A stretch of 64,000 bases of DNA, from contig JBAJFG010000096.1 in assembly GCA_037903475.1 (NCBI GenBank), positions 620,001 to 684,000 of the forward strand, read 5' to 3'. A program made the translations under genes and the position numbers. The notes beneath the pieces are model-generated. The model did not search any database, was not told the origin of the DNA, and saw nothing but the letters and a program-made list of their open reading frames with translations. The DNA is from Ancylostoma caninum (taxonomy: Eukaryota; Nematoda; Chromadorea; Rhabditida; Ancylostomatidae). This document shows, piece by piece, positions 22,401 through 35,839 of the stretch. Numbering within the stretch: the stretch's first letter is position 1; each line of letters starts with the position of its first letter.

Positions 22401-25400
22401 ATGTTATTATGAAACAACGGATAAAAACAAAATGGTGCAAAATTTCTATCTGTCTTATTAAGTAATTTCGAGGAAAAGTCTTTCTATACTATTGGAACCG
22501 CATACCATCTCCTACCCATGTATTCTTGCAAAAAAGCATGCCATCTCGATTGTGAAACAACCTGTACCAAACTATTTTCATCAAGAATATTTAGCAGTTT
22601 TGTTTAGAAACCTGGAACACACCTGGAATGGTGTCAGTAGAAGCTCTAATTTTTTATTTTATTTAACATGTCTGACGAGTTTTTCCCTATGAACCTCACT
22701 GATATTCAGTGGACGGAAATTTACCCATTCCTGGCATAGTGCTACTAGGATGATCCACAAGAAGTCCTGAGGCCCTCTATCGACTCAAACTCGAGCGGAG
22801 GTCCTGCCTACCAGCTGTGTACGAGCATCGCTCGCCTTTTTTTAAATTCGAAATCTGAACCATGTGCTTAGAAATTTCTGTTAAATGTCCTTCTCAAAAA
22901 TGTAGGGAGTTCATTCTAAGCTCATTTTCTTATCCTATTGCACTCCTGTTTTGGCGTGCAATTTAATATTTATTATGTAGAAATCACCTAAAAAGGGGAG
23001 AAGGGTTAGTAAGTCCTAAATAGTTGCCAACAATTGAGAGAGAGACATAAAAAGTAAACTTTGGAATGCCAAGAACTTTTCTGGAACTGTTTTCATACGC
23101 TTCTTACCTCGTCTTTCCCTAGAAAATGCACCCAAAGAACTCCCTCCCCCCTCCTCTCCTTCTTGTTTGTGCGTACGTCCTTTCTCCATTTATAAGAAGT
23201 TCTTATTATTTTGAACGCCAGAAGCTTGTACTGTTGCTAGAATGTTTCAAGCTTTAGGTCGTAGACAATTTGAAAATGAGTTCGCTGAACTAGTTGGATG
23301 TATCTGCACTTGGCCGTCAACAAGCACGTTGCCCAGCAGACAAATCAGGGGTGTTTGCGTTATTCTCGCAATAAGAGAGGCGTAGAAAATCGGCATCATT
23401 ATCACATGTGTCTAGCCATCCATACAAAAACACACACAAACATACACAGAATCAGAGGGAATCTGCAGAAGTTCTATTTTTTGAAAGATTCTGGCACTTT
23501 CACTTGCTTTTTCACAATTTTTCAAACAAAAACCAGTTAACATGGAAACTAGAACGAAAACATTGCTAAGAGAATCTTGAGCAAGGCATGAGCTGCAAAG
23601 TTGGTCAGTCGATATAGGAAGGAATTGTTGCAACAGGAAGCAATCAAATTATTCGAAATAATCCTATGCGAGCAAATCAAATCATGAAATTTAAATTCGT
23701 TCAATGCTTCCATCAGTCGTTTGCAATCACGCATGACGAAGGCACCGGCTTTCTTTAGACTTGCTTCTGTTTGTTAAAACTCTAAGAATAAGCTTTCTTC
23801 GAAGATATCCAATGCATTCAGCAGCATCACTTTCGAGCGATGAGGAGCTGAGAAGAACACTAGCTTTGATGACTGTGCGGCAGAAACGCAGCACGAGCGG
23901 CATAACGAATCGAGTAGAAACCCTAGCAGCATCTCCACCCAGTTTCTGCCATCTTCCCTCAATTGCGGCTATTCTTCGTCAATTGCTGCTATAAGGAGGA
24001 AATCTTGAGCAGCAGTGAGTGAAGGATGGTAGTATATGTGTGGTGGCTGCTGCAGTATCCCTTGAGTCCCCTTTTAATTCTCTTCCGCAGAGTTTGGACC
24101 ACAGAGTTCAGAGGCGATGGAGGCATCCATTTTCGGATTAGGCACGAATGTGTGCACGCAAGTACATCACAGGGCAGTGATTATGAACTAACCGCCCCCC
24201 CCCTCTTCGGCCAATAACGTCGAAAACGCTAGGGAATTTGTTCGCTCACTATTGATGCTACTTGTTTCGTCACATTTTGGACACAAATACAGAAACGGTG
24301 CCGAAGCGTTAGGGTTCACTGCACAGAGGAAATATGACGTAATATCTAAGAACTGCAGTAGCGCTGAGCCACTGGCCAATTACATTGCCCTCATCCGTCA
24401 TGGTTAATGTCGAAATAACCCTACCCCGTAAGATGTGGTGGTGCTGAGTTTCTACCCGAGTCTACCCAGTTTTGTGTGTACTGCATCCGATACACTAATA
24501 CTCGTCTATAATCTCTCTCAGAGACAATAAAGCTGGAATATAACGGAGCTGCCAATCCCTCAAGTTCTTTATTTTTATATCATTGAGCACCGCAGATTTC
24601 CCACTATTTTCGTCGCAACGCTGGCTGAGACATTGCTGTACGCTTGCCGGCGCTTCTCAGACTATTGCCTTATGAGCTCGTCATTAGTCATTAGTGGGCA
24701 AATTACCCACAATTCGGCGCTTGATTTTTTTGTCAAACATTTCTCTTTCTTATCTTGAACTTCGCTGTTGCTGCTCCTCGGCTCATGCCCAAACACCTTG
24801 AAAGCGCTTTACAAATGACCAAAACAGGTTCTATACCCACCAGGATAGGCATGGAAAGTGACCGTTCCCTTTGGTGCTCTTATTCGGTCCTGCCGCTTGG
24901 AAGTGATGGTAGCGCAGTTACGCGTTAGTTACGAAGATTGTGCAGTCATGGTTCGCTTAATTTGCTCGTGGCAGAGGGTGGGTCGTGTATGATCCGTGTT
25001 ATGCTATATATTTCCGGATGACGCAAGGCATTTGAAGCGATGTTGCTTGGTGATTGCATATCCTGCGCAGAAATTCCCTTGTAAATTACAATACTTAGAA
25101 AAATTGAATGGTATGTGCTGAACGAAGGAGACGTCGTAACTCCTTTTTTATAATATTATACGTATTTCCGAGTGACTGGTGCATTACCTATCTGTGATAC
25201 TGTTTCCTAGTTTAGCTGAATAGGTTGGTATTATGCGTTGTCATGGAGTGTTTTCAAAAATAATGATATTACTTGTGTTTTTTGTATAAGGAGAACTTTG
25301 AGTGCACTATATCAATAAATACATTAAATAAATACCTGCTCCAATATTTCGTTGCTCAATTTACATTAAAGGCAGAGGGCCACCTCGTTCTGCCTGTTGG

Positions 25401-25414
25401 ATTTACCAACACAT
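22401..25414. other. No gene recognised
   Basis: AT-rich sequence with short unassigned open frames and a CCCCCCCCC run at about 24195. Nothing could be assigned. Confidence 0.35.
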
Positions 25415-25720
25415 CCTAGACCTTCTCATCATGTTGATCCCTGGGATGTACATCAACTGGCACAAAAGCGACGAAATCCCCATTTTTGAAAGGCTCGAAC
25501 TGGATAAAAATTTGGAGCCCGGAGGCGGATCGCTCCAAGCTGTGCTGGCTGCCTGCCACGGCTGCCGCGTCGGTCAACGAGTCTTGGCGTGTCCAATCGA
25601 TAAGATCAACGGCTTCACATGTCAACTCGGGTTGGCAAACTGTTACAGACCCCGTCCTGGAAGACGGGTTTCTAGACCATTCTGAGACAATTTATGTATA
25701 CCGTTGGAACCATCACGCCG
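25415..25720. other. GC-richer block open on both strands, unassigned
   Basis: About 300 bp with higher GC than its surroundings is open in one minus frame (25416-25625, containing FKNGDFVAFVPVDVHPRDQH) and two plus frames. It resembles a fragment of coding DNA or a dispersed repeat, but I cannot choose a strand or name a family. Confidence 0.2.
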
Positions 25721-28700
25721 AGTAGATGCAGAATCTGCTGTTAGCTGAACTACGAAAATGAGGTGGACCCCTGCCTTTAAAATGAGTGTGGGAACAAAAT
25801 GAGGTGAAACAAGAAATTTCAGATTCCACTCTACCAACCTCAAGATCTATCGAAATCTTCTAAGCGTATTAATTCAATGGAACCTTCGAGTGAACGTGGG
25901 AATATCAGGGAAACCTTATGCCGTATAGGTTCACGTGAGCGTTTGTTTACTGTGCTCCTCTTCATGTAAGTACTCCACTCAGGTAAATAATTCTGACATT
26001 AGTGTTTTCACGAAAATTTTCCACGGCTCCTCAACAAGGTGTTGTTCACGCCCTAGGTGTTTTTGCTGTTAGGAAGAAGATTCTGCGCTTTGCCTTTACT
26101 TCATAGATTCAACAGCTCAGCGGAGAATTGAACTCCTTCAGTATTCTATTATTATTTTCCTTCTCCACATTCGTACTTAATTGACCACGGGGGTCAAATG
26201 CTTCAATTTTTCCTTTTATGTGCTTCTAAACCTGTAAAGGGAAATGAAGCTGACCGAATTCACCTTCGTGAAATTTTTTGAAGGACCAGTAACCAGTTAA
26301 TGATTGTCATTTCGTAGCACATGATTTCTGCAACTGCAAACTGATAATTATTTCTATTGACGTTTCAGCAATTGTTTTGTTTTGTTATGCAGACGGATGA
26401 ATACAATATGATGAGAGCGTTAATTGAATTGAGCCGCTCCCAAAAGTCCGCTCCATGTTTTTTTTCCTGTATTGGGAGCAGACATCCTATTCAGTATTCA
26501 GTTCAGTAAAAACTGTGTCATTAAAATTTGAACAATCAAAATTCTGACAATGCCTTTCTTTCACGAGTGACTTTTACCAAAAAGCTGGTTTTCTATAAAA
26601 ACAGGATGGAGAAAATTATGGAGCTGATTTTTAGTTTCGGGATTTCTCTGTATTTAACGCTCTGAACCGTTCTAGCTTAACATTTTATTTGTGAGCACTT
26701 ACCAAGTGAATGAAAATGTGCAAAAGGGCGAAGAGGCGCGAGAAGGGGGGGGGGGTGGAGTACTTCGGTGATTCCTGCGAAATCCCGCTTCAATCGATCG
26801 AAAGAGTGTAAGGAATCTTGCAGGAAACTAACTTGCAGAAAATATGGAGGAAATTTAACCAGCATCTAAGGGTATTCGGATGAAAAACGCGCAGAAACTC
26901 GAGAAAAAAAGACATGGACGAATTGGTTGAATGGAGTGCATTTAAATTATCTATCCATTACGCTAGTTCATTTTATTGAGTTCTTGGTATTTTATCGGTA
27001 TCCTTCGATTCAGTTCACTCTGAAAAATTTCTGCTAGTACGATAAGAACTCTCAAACATATTCCTAATAGGGATGGTCTAAATCGAAGGTTTCTGGGTGG
27101 GTGTATACCGTGCGGATTCTTTTTCTTTAGCCTAGATTTTTTAAATACAGCTTGATTTCCTTTTATACTCTTTTCATTTTAACAAACTCCAAATATCCTA
27201 TGTAGGGTGAAGGGGTGGTAAAAAAAATCTTGCCCTGAATTCGGCTATATTTCGAACGAGATGTAGGGATGGTTTGCAATCTCATAAATCCATCACTAGT
27301 CTATGACATCTAGAACACGCATATTGAAGCCAATTTCTACCCAAGGAATATTGAAGGGATGAAAAAGGACATGATCAAAGAATGAAGTTTCCTTGAACAC
27401 GGATGGAAAAGCCTAAACGACCTCAACAAGGTGCGTTGGTGGACTCTGGTCCCCCGTGAACACGCGGTCTCCCCGTGAGCCCACTGAAAATCTGTCATAT
27501 CAGTTTAAATCTCAAAAATTACATAGATACTGAAACTCTGTTTCACGTTCTATCGTTAACCCATACTTGGCTGTTCATGGGCTATGTATAGCACTCCCCA
27601 ATTTCCTCATCTCGTGAGCAAACTTCAACGTAGCTCTGTACTTCCAGGAACGATTAAGCCCATCCTAATCTGTATTCTCCATCCATTTCATTTCATGGAA
27701 CACAAGATAATCATGGAGAAGAGCACTAGTGCGTGCTAGTGAAAGTGCGCTTCGAGTGAAAATGAGTCGTTCAGATGACTTTAATTCTATAGTTGTTTAC
27801 GACAAAGGAGAGGGAGGACGGGAGATTCTTCCATCTCTAGGAAATTAAAGGACACTACTGTTTTTATAAGCCACAGAACCATCTCCAATGACTCCAAATA
27901 ATGTTTTGAATTTTTACAGACGTGAATAATTCCTGGATTGGTGGATACTGTTTGAAATGTTAGAGTAGGCTTTGGGATTCGGTTTTCCATTCCAATGTTT
28001 TTGCACAACGGGTTCTTGTATAGTCTACAAGTCGAGTATACTCCTTTGAGCGGTAAGAATACAGTCGTTACGATTTCTGTTTTACTATTACCTATTTAAG
28101 AAATTCTAACGAGGAAAAACACTTGAATTCCCGCGAAAACTGATTATATCTGTTCTGGATGATCTTTGTAAATATGTATGTAAATATGTACATGGTGACA
28201 ACAAAGTCTTTGGTTAGATATAACAAATTATGAGGCTGAGGTTAGACAGGCCATCAATTTTACTTCAAGAAACCGGTCCTGTATTCTGAATGTCTCTCTT
28301 GGCTTCTCCGGAAAGCCAGCAAAACCTTCGACGACTGCATGACACGAGGGCCGCAAGTTGGTCGGGCTGTTGTGGGCTCGTCTTACCTTAGTTGCTCACT
28401 AAAGAAGTTAGTGTCCCAGCAAAAGCTAAGTCTAATCCTGTGCTCTAGGACCTGCATACTAGAAATAATACTCTTTGTTTTAGAGAGAGCGCCAGTCAAT
28501 CAGCAAACATGATGGGTGTGATGAAATCAGAAACTATGGGGTTTGAACCAACCTTCTGCTGATTTTCCTTTCGAAAGTGAAAAAATCTATCGAAGGTCCA
28601 TCTTATTCCCATCAGATGTGCTTAGAAATTGTACGTGTTTCCAGAGACAGCTTTGTAGTCGACATAAATACAGATTCAGGGGATTCCCCGCAAAGAGAAA

Positions 28701-31700
28701 GAAACAATTGCAGCAAATACTTCGCCAAAGACTTTGTTGTCACCCTGTAAATACATACAAATGAACGCTATAGCTGTCATAATTTTCATCATTTCTTCCA
28801 AAATCTCTCACGACAAGTCGAGCGAATGTCAAGTGCATCATTAGATTTCCATCCACTGCTTATTAATTTTCTGTTTTACTTTTCCTCTACGTCTCCTCGT
28901 ATTTCCATCTCCCACTGAATCTTTTGTTTACTCTTCGTTTAGAACTACCCTGTTCGCGAAGTAAATACTTTCAGCGCTGCTGATTGAGCACTGGACTAAT
29001 AGCATAGCGAAGAATGAGAAGAATATCTTTAAAAAATGATGGTTTTAAAAAAGCATGTACTCTAGAGGCGGTTGCGGAGGGAAGCTGTAAGCTATCATCT
29101 CACTTCACGTAGGTATCACTTCCATACATGTAGATGCTTTGAATCGTTTAAGCTCATAGTTGAGTTTTGAACCTTTTTTTTTGTAATATTACCGCCGGAT
29201 GGTTTCCCTCTAGAATGCAATATCCACTTCTGACAATGAGTATTTGAATTTAGAATGAACTCTAAGTGAATTTCATTCTCAAGATCTCGGCTCGCTGGGT
29301 CTCTTTGTTGGCGGAAACCTCATTCCCCACCTTTCCTTTCATATCTCCTCCTCCCGCGTGTGCGAACGCCACTATTTTCTATATACTTGAGCATGCTTCA
29401 AAACCAGATTTGTATCAAAGGTCTACTGATTGCCCATACCATTACTGTATAAAGCAGCATTATTGAACACCCATAGATTCCCTGTTCGTTCCTTCAAAAT
29501 CTTCTTTTTTCTCACACCAACACAAATTCGTTATTGTTGTGACACTATCTAAAAGTATAACGAGTATAACATTATGTTGATGCATATTTATTTGCAAATA
29601 GCCTGACATTATTGTTTTATTTTCTCTGGCTCGAACAAGTCAAAGCTAAATCACACCGTTCTTCTGCCATTCTTTTCAACAGCATGTTGCGCCAACAGCA
29701 TCACGTTCGGTTAGTTTTCTAAGCGTATCACTGTAAAGCGGTTAGCGGATTCTGCTACTCGCATATATACTCCCACTTTTTTGTTCATACTGCTGCAATT
29801 AGTCGCGAATCAATCCCGAATTTCCAGGGACTTCTGGGATGTGTGACATTTTTATGATGTTGGCCCGATTGAACAAATCTTTGAGATCGAGAGCAATCAT
29901 CGTTTTCGTTTCCCTAATGAGGAAACGAACATTCTTCTAATTAAAAAAACGGGTCGAACTTCTTTGGCCGCGATGATTTATTTATATGCAAAGAAAGCCT
30001 TGAACTCTCGTTGTTCATTCCTCTCCACAGTTCTTCTCCGGTGTTCTCCACTTGATTCTGTTTTTCTCCATTCTTACACACGTGATTGCCAATCAGAATG
30101 TCTACCAGATGGCAAGTTTCGTGCCGTTTCATTATGCTAATCTACTTTATGTATATCTTTTAACTGATTGACTCTACTCAACGCAACGTAACTTTAACAC
30201 ATTTCCAAATAATATGAGTAAGAAATTCGGAAGTTCTTCTTTTACATCTTTTAGTGTATCGCAACTCGCTTTTTTTCTATGGAACACTTCGTGCGTACCA
30301 AAATGAAAAAAATTAAAAGGAGGAATGCCTTTACAAACCCTTTTCTTGTCCCCAAGTCAAGAGAAGCCATATTACTATTACAGCCATATTGGCCATATTA
30401 CGCTCAGGACCATATTACAGCTCGCTCCATCAAAAACGGAGCAAACATACATTTCGGCATTTTCTTACTCGGACAAATTTTCGGAAGGACCGCAGCAGAA
30501 AAGCGGTGAGACCAACAGGTGACCTGCGTTCCTTTGAAATAGCTGCTGCGGTGTTTCTGAATATGTAGGTGTTATGGTCCTTTCGCATTCCTGAAAGAAA
30601 ACAGGAGTATTACACCCGATATTCCTTGAAGAAACACTTCTCGCCTCATCTCGCTTCGAAGCTGTGGCACGACACTAGTCCTGAGCACTTGCAAAGCAGT
30701 TCCAGCAAAGAATCCACGACTGAATCAGAGTGACATCGTCTATATTCATATCCCGAGGTCCAGGAACGACCTGAAAATCCCGTGAGCGATAGCGCCTTTG
30801 TATTCACAAAACATCATTGCAAACAGAAGACAGGTTGCTGTGAGGTACATGCGTCTCAGTTATACAAAAGAAGCGTGAATCGAATCAGCATTAAATATAT
30901 CCTGAACGCGATAATTCTGATCATAAGATATTAATAAATTCACCGCATGTTTTTTTTTTCGTTCAGGCCGTAATTAGCAATAGATGAATCGTCCAGTTCT
31001 TAATGTGAGGCAGCTTTTGGGATTATATACGCTTAGTGAAGTATGGTTTTACTGAAAAAAAGCATCATCGATCGAAACATTTTCCTGATGGTTTGTGACG
31101 CTGTAATACAAGTTTGTCTACATTCAGAGAGGATAGCCTATAGCTCCTCTATGTAGCTGATTGATTTCTCGTTCGTTGTATACTTTTCTTCTTCTTAGCT
31201 TTACTCCCACATTATAGCGGGCATATCTGTTTCGACCTTTCTGATTTCTTTTTCCTTCTCCTGGCCTGTAAAATTTAGTTCCTTCATAGATTGGAACTGA
31301 TTCTGCGGTTTTCTATGGCTCCCTGGCCACTTTACTTTTGTCCTCCTTCCGTTTTGCTTACGTATTATGTGTGGGGCTCTCATCACTTCTCTCAAATTAA
31401 AGCAGCTCCCATAGCTCCCACTGCCTTTCTGATTCTGGTGGTCTCACTGGTTAGCACCATTCAGGTGCCCTGTTCGATACCACTTCTTCAAAGTAGAAAG
31501 CTACCACTGTTCGGGTGCACATCCCTGTCGCAGATATGTCATGCCACATATTTGCTCCCCAGGAAATTCCCTCCCCGCTCTAGGGATCTATGGGAGAATT
31601 CAACGTGGATGCAGACGTCTAACTAGTCGTTCTGGGCTGCAATTCCAGACTTTGTTTGCGACTCATCAAATCACGACACGCGCCGCACCAGCTGCACATC

Positions 31701-31894
31701 TGTCACTAGCGTTGTTTATAGTCGTTTATCCACCACAGAATTCCAGATGAAGTCATGTTTTCTATCAGCTGGAAAAGCAGCATGCTTATGAAGAGGTTGG
31801 ACTTTTTCAATAGCCAGGTACGAGCTGGGAATTAGATGAATTCGTTGGTGGACGTCAGCGGGTAATTCGTCGTAAAGAACAATATTCTCAAGGA
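25721..31894. other. No gene recognised
   Basis: More than 6 kb without a recognisable gene, RNA or transposon. There is a G10 run near 26745, and a 34-bp segment at 30468-30501 shared with 35276-35309 (listed separately). The remaining open frames are short and without family resemblance. Confidence 0.35.
30468..30501 (+). repeat. Dispersed 34-bp segment (partner at 35276)
   Basis: This segment is the reverse complement of 35276-35309 with three mismatches (core GACCGCAGCAGAAA). Both copies, read in the matching sense, spell SDK(F/L)SE(G/R)PQQK, so a shared former coding sequence is possible. Confidence 0.6.
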
Positions 31895-32680
31895 ATGATC
31901 TGTTTCGATGCTCACTGCGAGAAGATTGCATCATCAGCAACCAGAAAGATGTATGCGTTGTTTAGAGCTCTTTCATCAACTGACTCAGCCACATTTCTTA
32001 CTGCTTTTAAAACATACATCAGGCCTATTCTTGAGTATGGTACCGTGATTTTCAATCCACATAAGCGCAAGACCATAATGCTGTTAGAGAAAGTGCAAAA
32101 CAGTTTTACGCGGAAACTTTTCATCAGAACCACAGGTGCGTTCACTACGATCAAATTCCATGTAGTAAAACTAGAAACTTCAACCTCGGGCTTCAGTCAT
32201 TAGTGGATCGTCGTAGAAAATTTGATCTATTGATGATTTATAAAATCTTGTACGGATGTACTGATCTTAAACCTGAGGTGCTATTCAACACTAAAGAATC
32301 AATCACACGGGGAAGCTCTCGGAAGCTTGTATTGAAAAGGGCTAGGAAGAATATTAGGAAACACTTTCTAGTCAACAGAGCGGGGCCTGATTTCGAAGTA
32401 CTTATCAAGAAGTTCATCATTCCGAGTAAGCTAGTAACATTTCAAAAAACTTTGGAGGAGTACATGAAGTCCTAAAGAGAATCAATCATGTTCCTAATGA
32501 TCTTGTTATTCCTTACTATCTCCTTATCTAATCTCAATGTTTTACCTCACTGTGTGTTTTAAATCTCAAGTATGTTTGGGCGGCGTTGTATAATGCTTGG
32601 ATGTTGATGTTACGGTTATGTTGTGTTACGCTGTTTTACTCTACACGGACACTGTCTGTGTTAATAAATAGAAATAGAAA
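31895..32680 (+). pseudogene. CR1-like non-LTR retrotransposon, 5'-truncated
   Basis: The plus strand encodes the C-terminal part of a CR1/Jockey-type reverse transcriptase. FDAHCEKIASSATRKMYALF and TAFKTYIRPILEYGTVIFNP come first (31905-32070), then LLEKVQNSFTRKLF. After a frameshift near 32150-32180 come LGLQSLVDRRRKFDLLMIYK and KHFLVNRAGPDFEVLIKKF, to a stop at 32475. The pattern 'Y.RPILEY..V.FNP......LE.VQ..FTR.L' is diagnostic of the thumb region. The 3' end carries an ACGGACACTGTCTGTGTT hairpin followed by TTAATAAATAGAAATAGAAA, the short tandem tail usual for CR1. The RT catalytic core and endonuclease are missing, consistent with 5' truncation at insertion. It cannot be active. Confidence 0.85.
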
Positions 32681-34680
32681 TTCTCAGGGCACGCAAGACG
32701 AAAACAGCCATATGCTCTGGCCCTGGCTTCCATACTATGCAATTTCTGACTCTAAATTCTTGTGTTTACGTTGGGAAAGGGCGATACATAGACAGTGTAC
32801 TGAGCGAATGCGATTTGCAGACTGCATTCAGGCCTATTGGCTAACTATGGACGAACGAATTCGTCTCCTCCTTTTGCAACTCCTTTCAAACGTGTAATCT
32901 TCCACTACTCGTGAAAGACATAAGAGGTCTGGTGGTGCTCGCTACCTCGAGTACTACTATTCTTGACATGTGTATTTCTATGAGATTCATTCAGCACACA
33001 CTTTTAAGGAATCAGCTGCAGTTTGAGCATTTGTGAAACAGCAGGAAATCGAGGAAAGATAAAAGAACATAGGAATTTCCCACTACGTCTGGATATGTAT
33101 CGTCCTCTCCTGAGGTTGCGTAATGTCGCAATCCGTTTTCTCGAATTTGCATCCTAAAATAAATATGTCGGCTTCAAATGTTCTGCTTCTGAATTGCCGG
33201 CTGAAGTATCGATTAATAAGATCTGAGAAGTTCACAATTGATGAAGAAAGTGAATGTTTCGAATTCCATGGATTTTGCGAGAATAATTTGAAAGAAAACA
33301 CGAGCGGAAACAATACTATGCACATGCACATATGTGCCCATCATTGTTTCACCTGAGAATGTGTGTGTGCTGAGAATTTACTCGTAATAAATGTTACCAG
33401 CACTCCCCGCTTTGTTTCCTCCTTTATAAGATGTAGGGCTTCCTATTCCTAAGCTCATATTGTTCCACTGGCTATAACACCATCTCTTGTTGAACAGTGA
33501 TCTAAAAACAAATCTACTGCATAACAATAGCATTCAATCCGGCTCCAATTTTTTGGGAACCCATTAGTGAGATGAAAAATAGAATGGAGGAAATGTCGAA
33601 CGGTTAGATTATAATATATAGGAGAAGTTGCATGCCTATATGCTGCGCTTTGAACAGTAGAAATTTTTTGAATAGGAGTAGAAATGCTGCGTTTTTCCAC
33701 ACTTCCGCCAAGAGAAGCTTACACCTGCTGCCTGCGCACAGGTGATTATAGACTCCATGCATCTAGGACTGCGCAAAAAAAACCTCGGTGGATAGCCACC
33801 ACAAGGCCAATTCATACCAAATGCGTGCGTGCGGGCGTCTCATGTTGGTGATACGCTAGTTTTTTTTTGTTTTGCGATGCAGTGGCTATCAACCTCGGAG
33901 CCTTTTCCTCACTCTTGCGTTGCACTCCGCGTTCACCGTGAAAAATTGAAGTGCTAAACAACTACTTCCCCTAGCATCCAGTGCAAAATCTATCATCAAG
34001 CCAAGTTGAAGTTTTGTTAAAGGTACCTTCAAAATTCGGGCTCTTTTAAAATGGAAAGCCAACGCGCTGAGTATCGAAATTGATTCGGAGTCGACGTGTT
34101 AATTGACCTCTATTTTCTAACATAATGAGCTAATATTTTATATACAGCTTCATATAAGGATTCGGTCTGGAGTACGTATATTATTGCATCAAGACAGTAT
34201 CTCCCATGAAATTCCGTTCAATCTCTGTCTTTGGAGGGTAGAATCCCCTTGAGGACCACTAACATCTGTTTTATTGAAAAGTTTGGTTCATCACCAAGAA
34301 TAGGAGATTTTGAGCACCTTTAACCCATAAAGAAGGTACGAAGTACCAAACAGGAATTCTGTTCACCCGTGAATCGCATGAATAGCACCCTCCTGAAAAT
34401 GCAACAGTCTCGGAAATTCGAGCGAGTAGGCACAGCGAAATAATTTCCTTCTCCAAAAGACTTTTGGTCGTGGCCAATTTGAGTCATGGTGTCACAGTCT
34501 TTGTCGCATATTTTTTGATGATTTTTGATGTAGCATGAATCATGAACAGGAACTATTACTTACTGTGAATGTACTGTAGTTTTAGTTTTTTTTTTTGGAG
34601 CAAAACCTTGAAAGTCCCGACTCAGACGTGCTTATGTATTGCTATGTTTGCTTGGCTAACCACACGTTAAAAGTCAAAAA
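32681..34680. other. No gene recognised
   Basis: Short open frames only. A weak 17-bp inverted repeat (CCTCGGTGGATAGCCAC at 33783 against 33882-33898) encloses about 115 bp. Confidence 0.35.
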
Positions 34681-34685
34681 GGGCC

Positions 34686-34768
34686 AATTCTTCAAGGTTG
34701 CCAACTCACAAGGGTTAGATCTAACCACATTAGTGTGTGGTTAGACTATTTGTCTTTGAAGATTGACC
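34686..34768. repeat. Imperfect inverted repeat with CTAACCACA core
   Basis: CTAACCACA (34721-34729) pairs with TGTGGTTAG (34736-34744) over a six-base loop. Further out, CAATTCTTCAAG and CTTTGAAGATTG also pair imperfectly. GGTTAGATCTAACC overlaps as a second palindrome. It may be a small fold-back element. Confidence 0.45.
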
Positions 34769-35073
34769 AAATTCGGTTTCGCATCGTGACATATTTCTGT
34801 CCCTAAAAATAATTTGTGAATCAATTGTTCAAAGTGATGTCGCACTATGATGCGAATTTCTGTTCAAAAGGGAATGTCTTTTCAGAAATACATGAGAAGA
34901 AATTAATAGAAAGTCGGAAAATGAGTACTGAATAATTGGTTAACACTGTCTCTCAAACTGTTTTTCGGTCGTTGATTTCCACCATTATTGTTAAAATCCA
35001 ACCCCTACCCCTCTCAATAGCAGATCGCTCTGACGCCAGCAGGTACACAACGGTCTCAGACAAATTTTATCGC

Positions 35074-35148
35074 GGTCGAAAACCGGAAGAACGACGGGTG
35101 ACCTCTGAGTTTTTCGGTTTCCTGATGTGGTTCTTCCGGTTTTCGGCC
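35074..35148. repeat. 19-bp inverted repeat around a 37-bp spacer
   Basis: GGTCGAAAACCGGAAGAAC (35074-35092) and the inverted copy at 35130-35148 match in 18 of 19 positions. The surrounding 400 bp is open on both strands but not recognisable as a gene. Confidence 0.75.
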
Positions 35149-35275
35149 ACAGTTGTTCCGAATAAGTGTTGCGGTTCTCCCGAACTATTATCAGCACAAC
35201 TCCATTCTGATGTGACCCTTCCAACTCTTTTTTATCTGTGCGTCCATCGCTTCTCGGTAAGATGATCGAAAAGCC

Positions 35276-35309
35276 TTTCTGCTGCGGTCTTTCCGACAAT
35301 TTGTCAGAG
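35276..35309 (-). repeat. Dispersed 34-bp segment (partner at 30468)
   Basis: TTTCTGCTGCGGTCTTTCCG and the following bases are the inverted partner of 30468-30501, with three mismatches in 34. It lies within a minus-strand open frame (34991-35359) of unknown identity. Confidence 0.6.
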
Positions 35310-35572
35310 GTGAGAGGACGACCCTCTCCTCTGTGCGCAAGAAGCTGAGCATCTTGCAAAAATGACAGGACTCTTGGATCCCTGGCACATTCTTGCCCGG
35401 AATGCGCGTTTGTGTAAACAGTTTTCGATACCCACGGGAAAATGAGAGGAAGTGCAAGCGTAGAAAACTAAGCGTGAGAGTATATATCATTTATTTACGG
35501 GAATGATGTGGCACGGTTCTTCAGTTCTTATCTCTTAAGAACTTCCACGTGTTGGGCTCAGTAAAAACTTAC

Positions 35573-35839
35573 AGTCTGGTAGCCCAGAACGCGCACCAGA
35601 GTGAACTTTGTGTGCAATTGCGACCGCAGTGGTTTTGGCCGGGCGATCAACTTTTCGATCCATTTTTAGGCTTTCTTTTATAAGTTTTGGTATGTTTTTG
35701 ATATGTAGGTGATTTGATTCCTTCCATTTTGATGTTTCGATGCTGTCTCCCATGGAACCGGCTGGTAGGCAGGCCGATTCCACTGCGGTCGCAATTGCAC
35801 ACAAAGTTCACTCTGGTGCGCGTTCTGGGCTACCAGACT
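35573..35839. repeat. Fold-back structure with 60-bp perfect arms
   Basis: The arms 35573-35632 and 35780-35839 are exact reverse complements over 60 bp, enclosing a 147-bp spacer. The outer ends read AGTCTGGTAGCCCAGAACGC. No clear target duplication flanks them. Perfect arms of this length imply a recent event: a fold-back transposon, a template-switch inversion, or gene conversion between arms. Confidence 0.9.

Noticed and set aside
25416..25685. Overlapping open frames in a GC-richer block
   Set aside because: Open on both strands with no recognisable domain. Noted as a block, not called as a gene.
31716..31940. Minus-strand frame overlapping the start of the CR1 fragment
   Set aside because: It overlaps the CR1 coding sequence on the opposite strand and has no recognisable motif.
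33783..33898. Weak 17-bp inverted repeat
   Set aside because: It has three mismatches in 17 and no target duplication. Too weak to call an element.
34991..35490. Minus-strand open frames of 122 and 99 codons
   Set aside because: They overlap an inverted repeat and a dispersed 34-bp segment, and no domain is recognisable.
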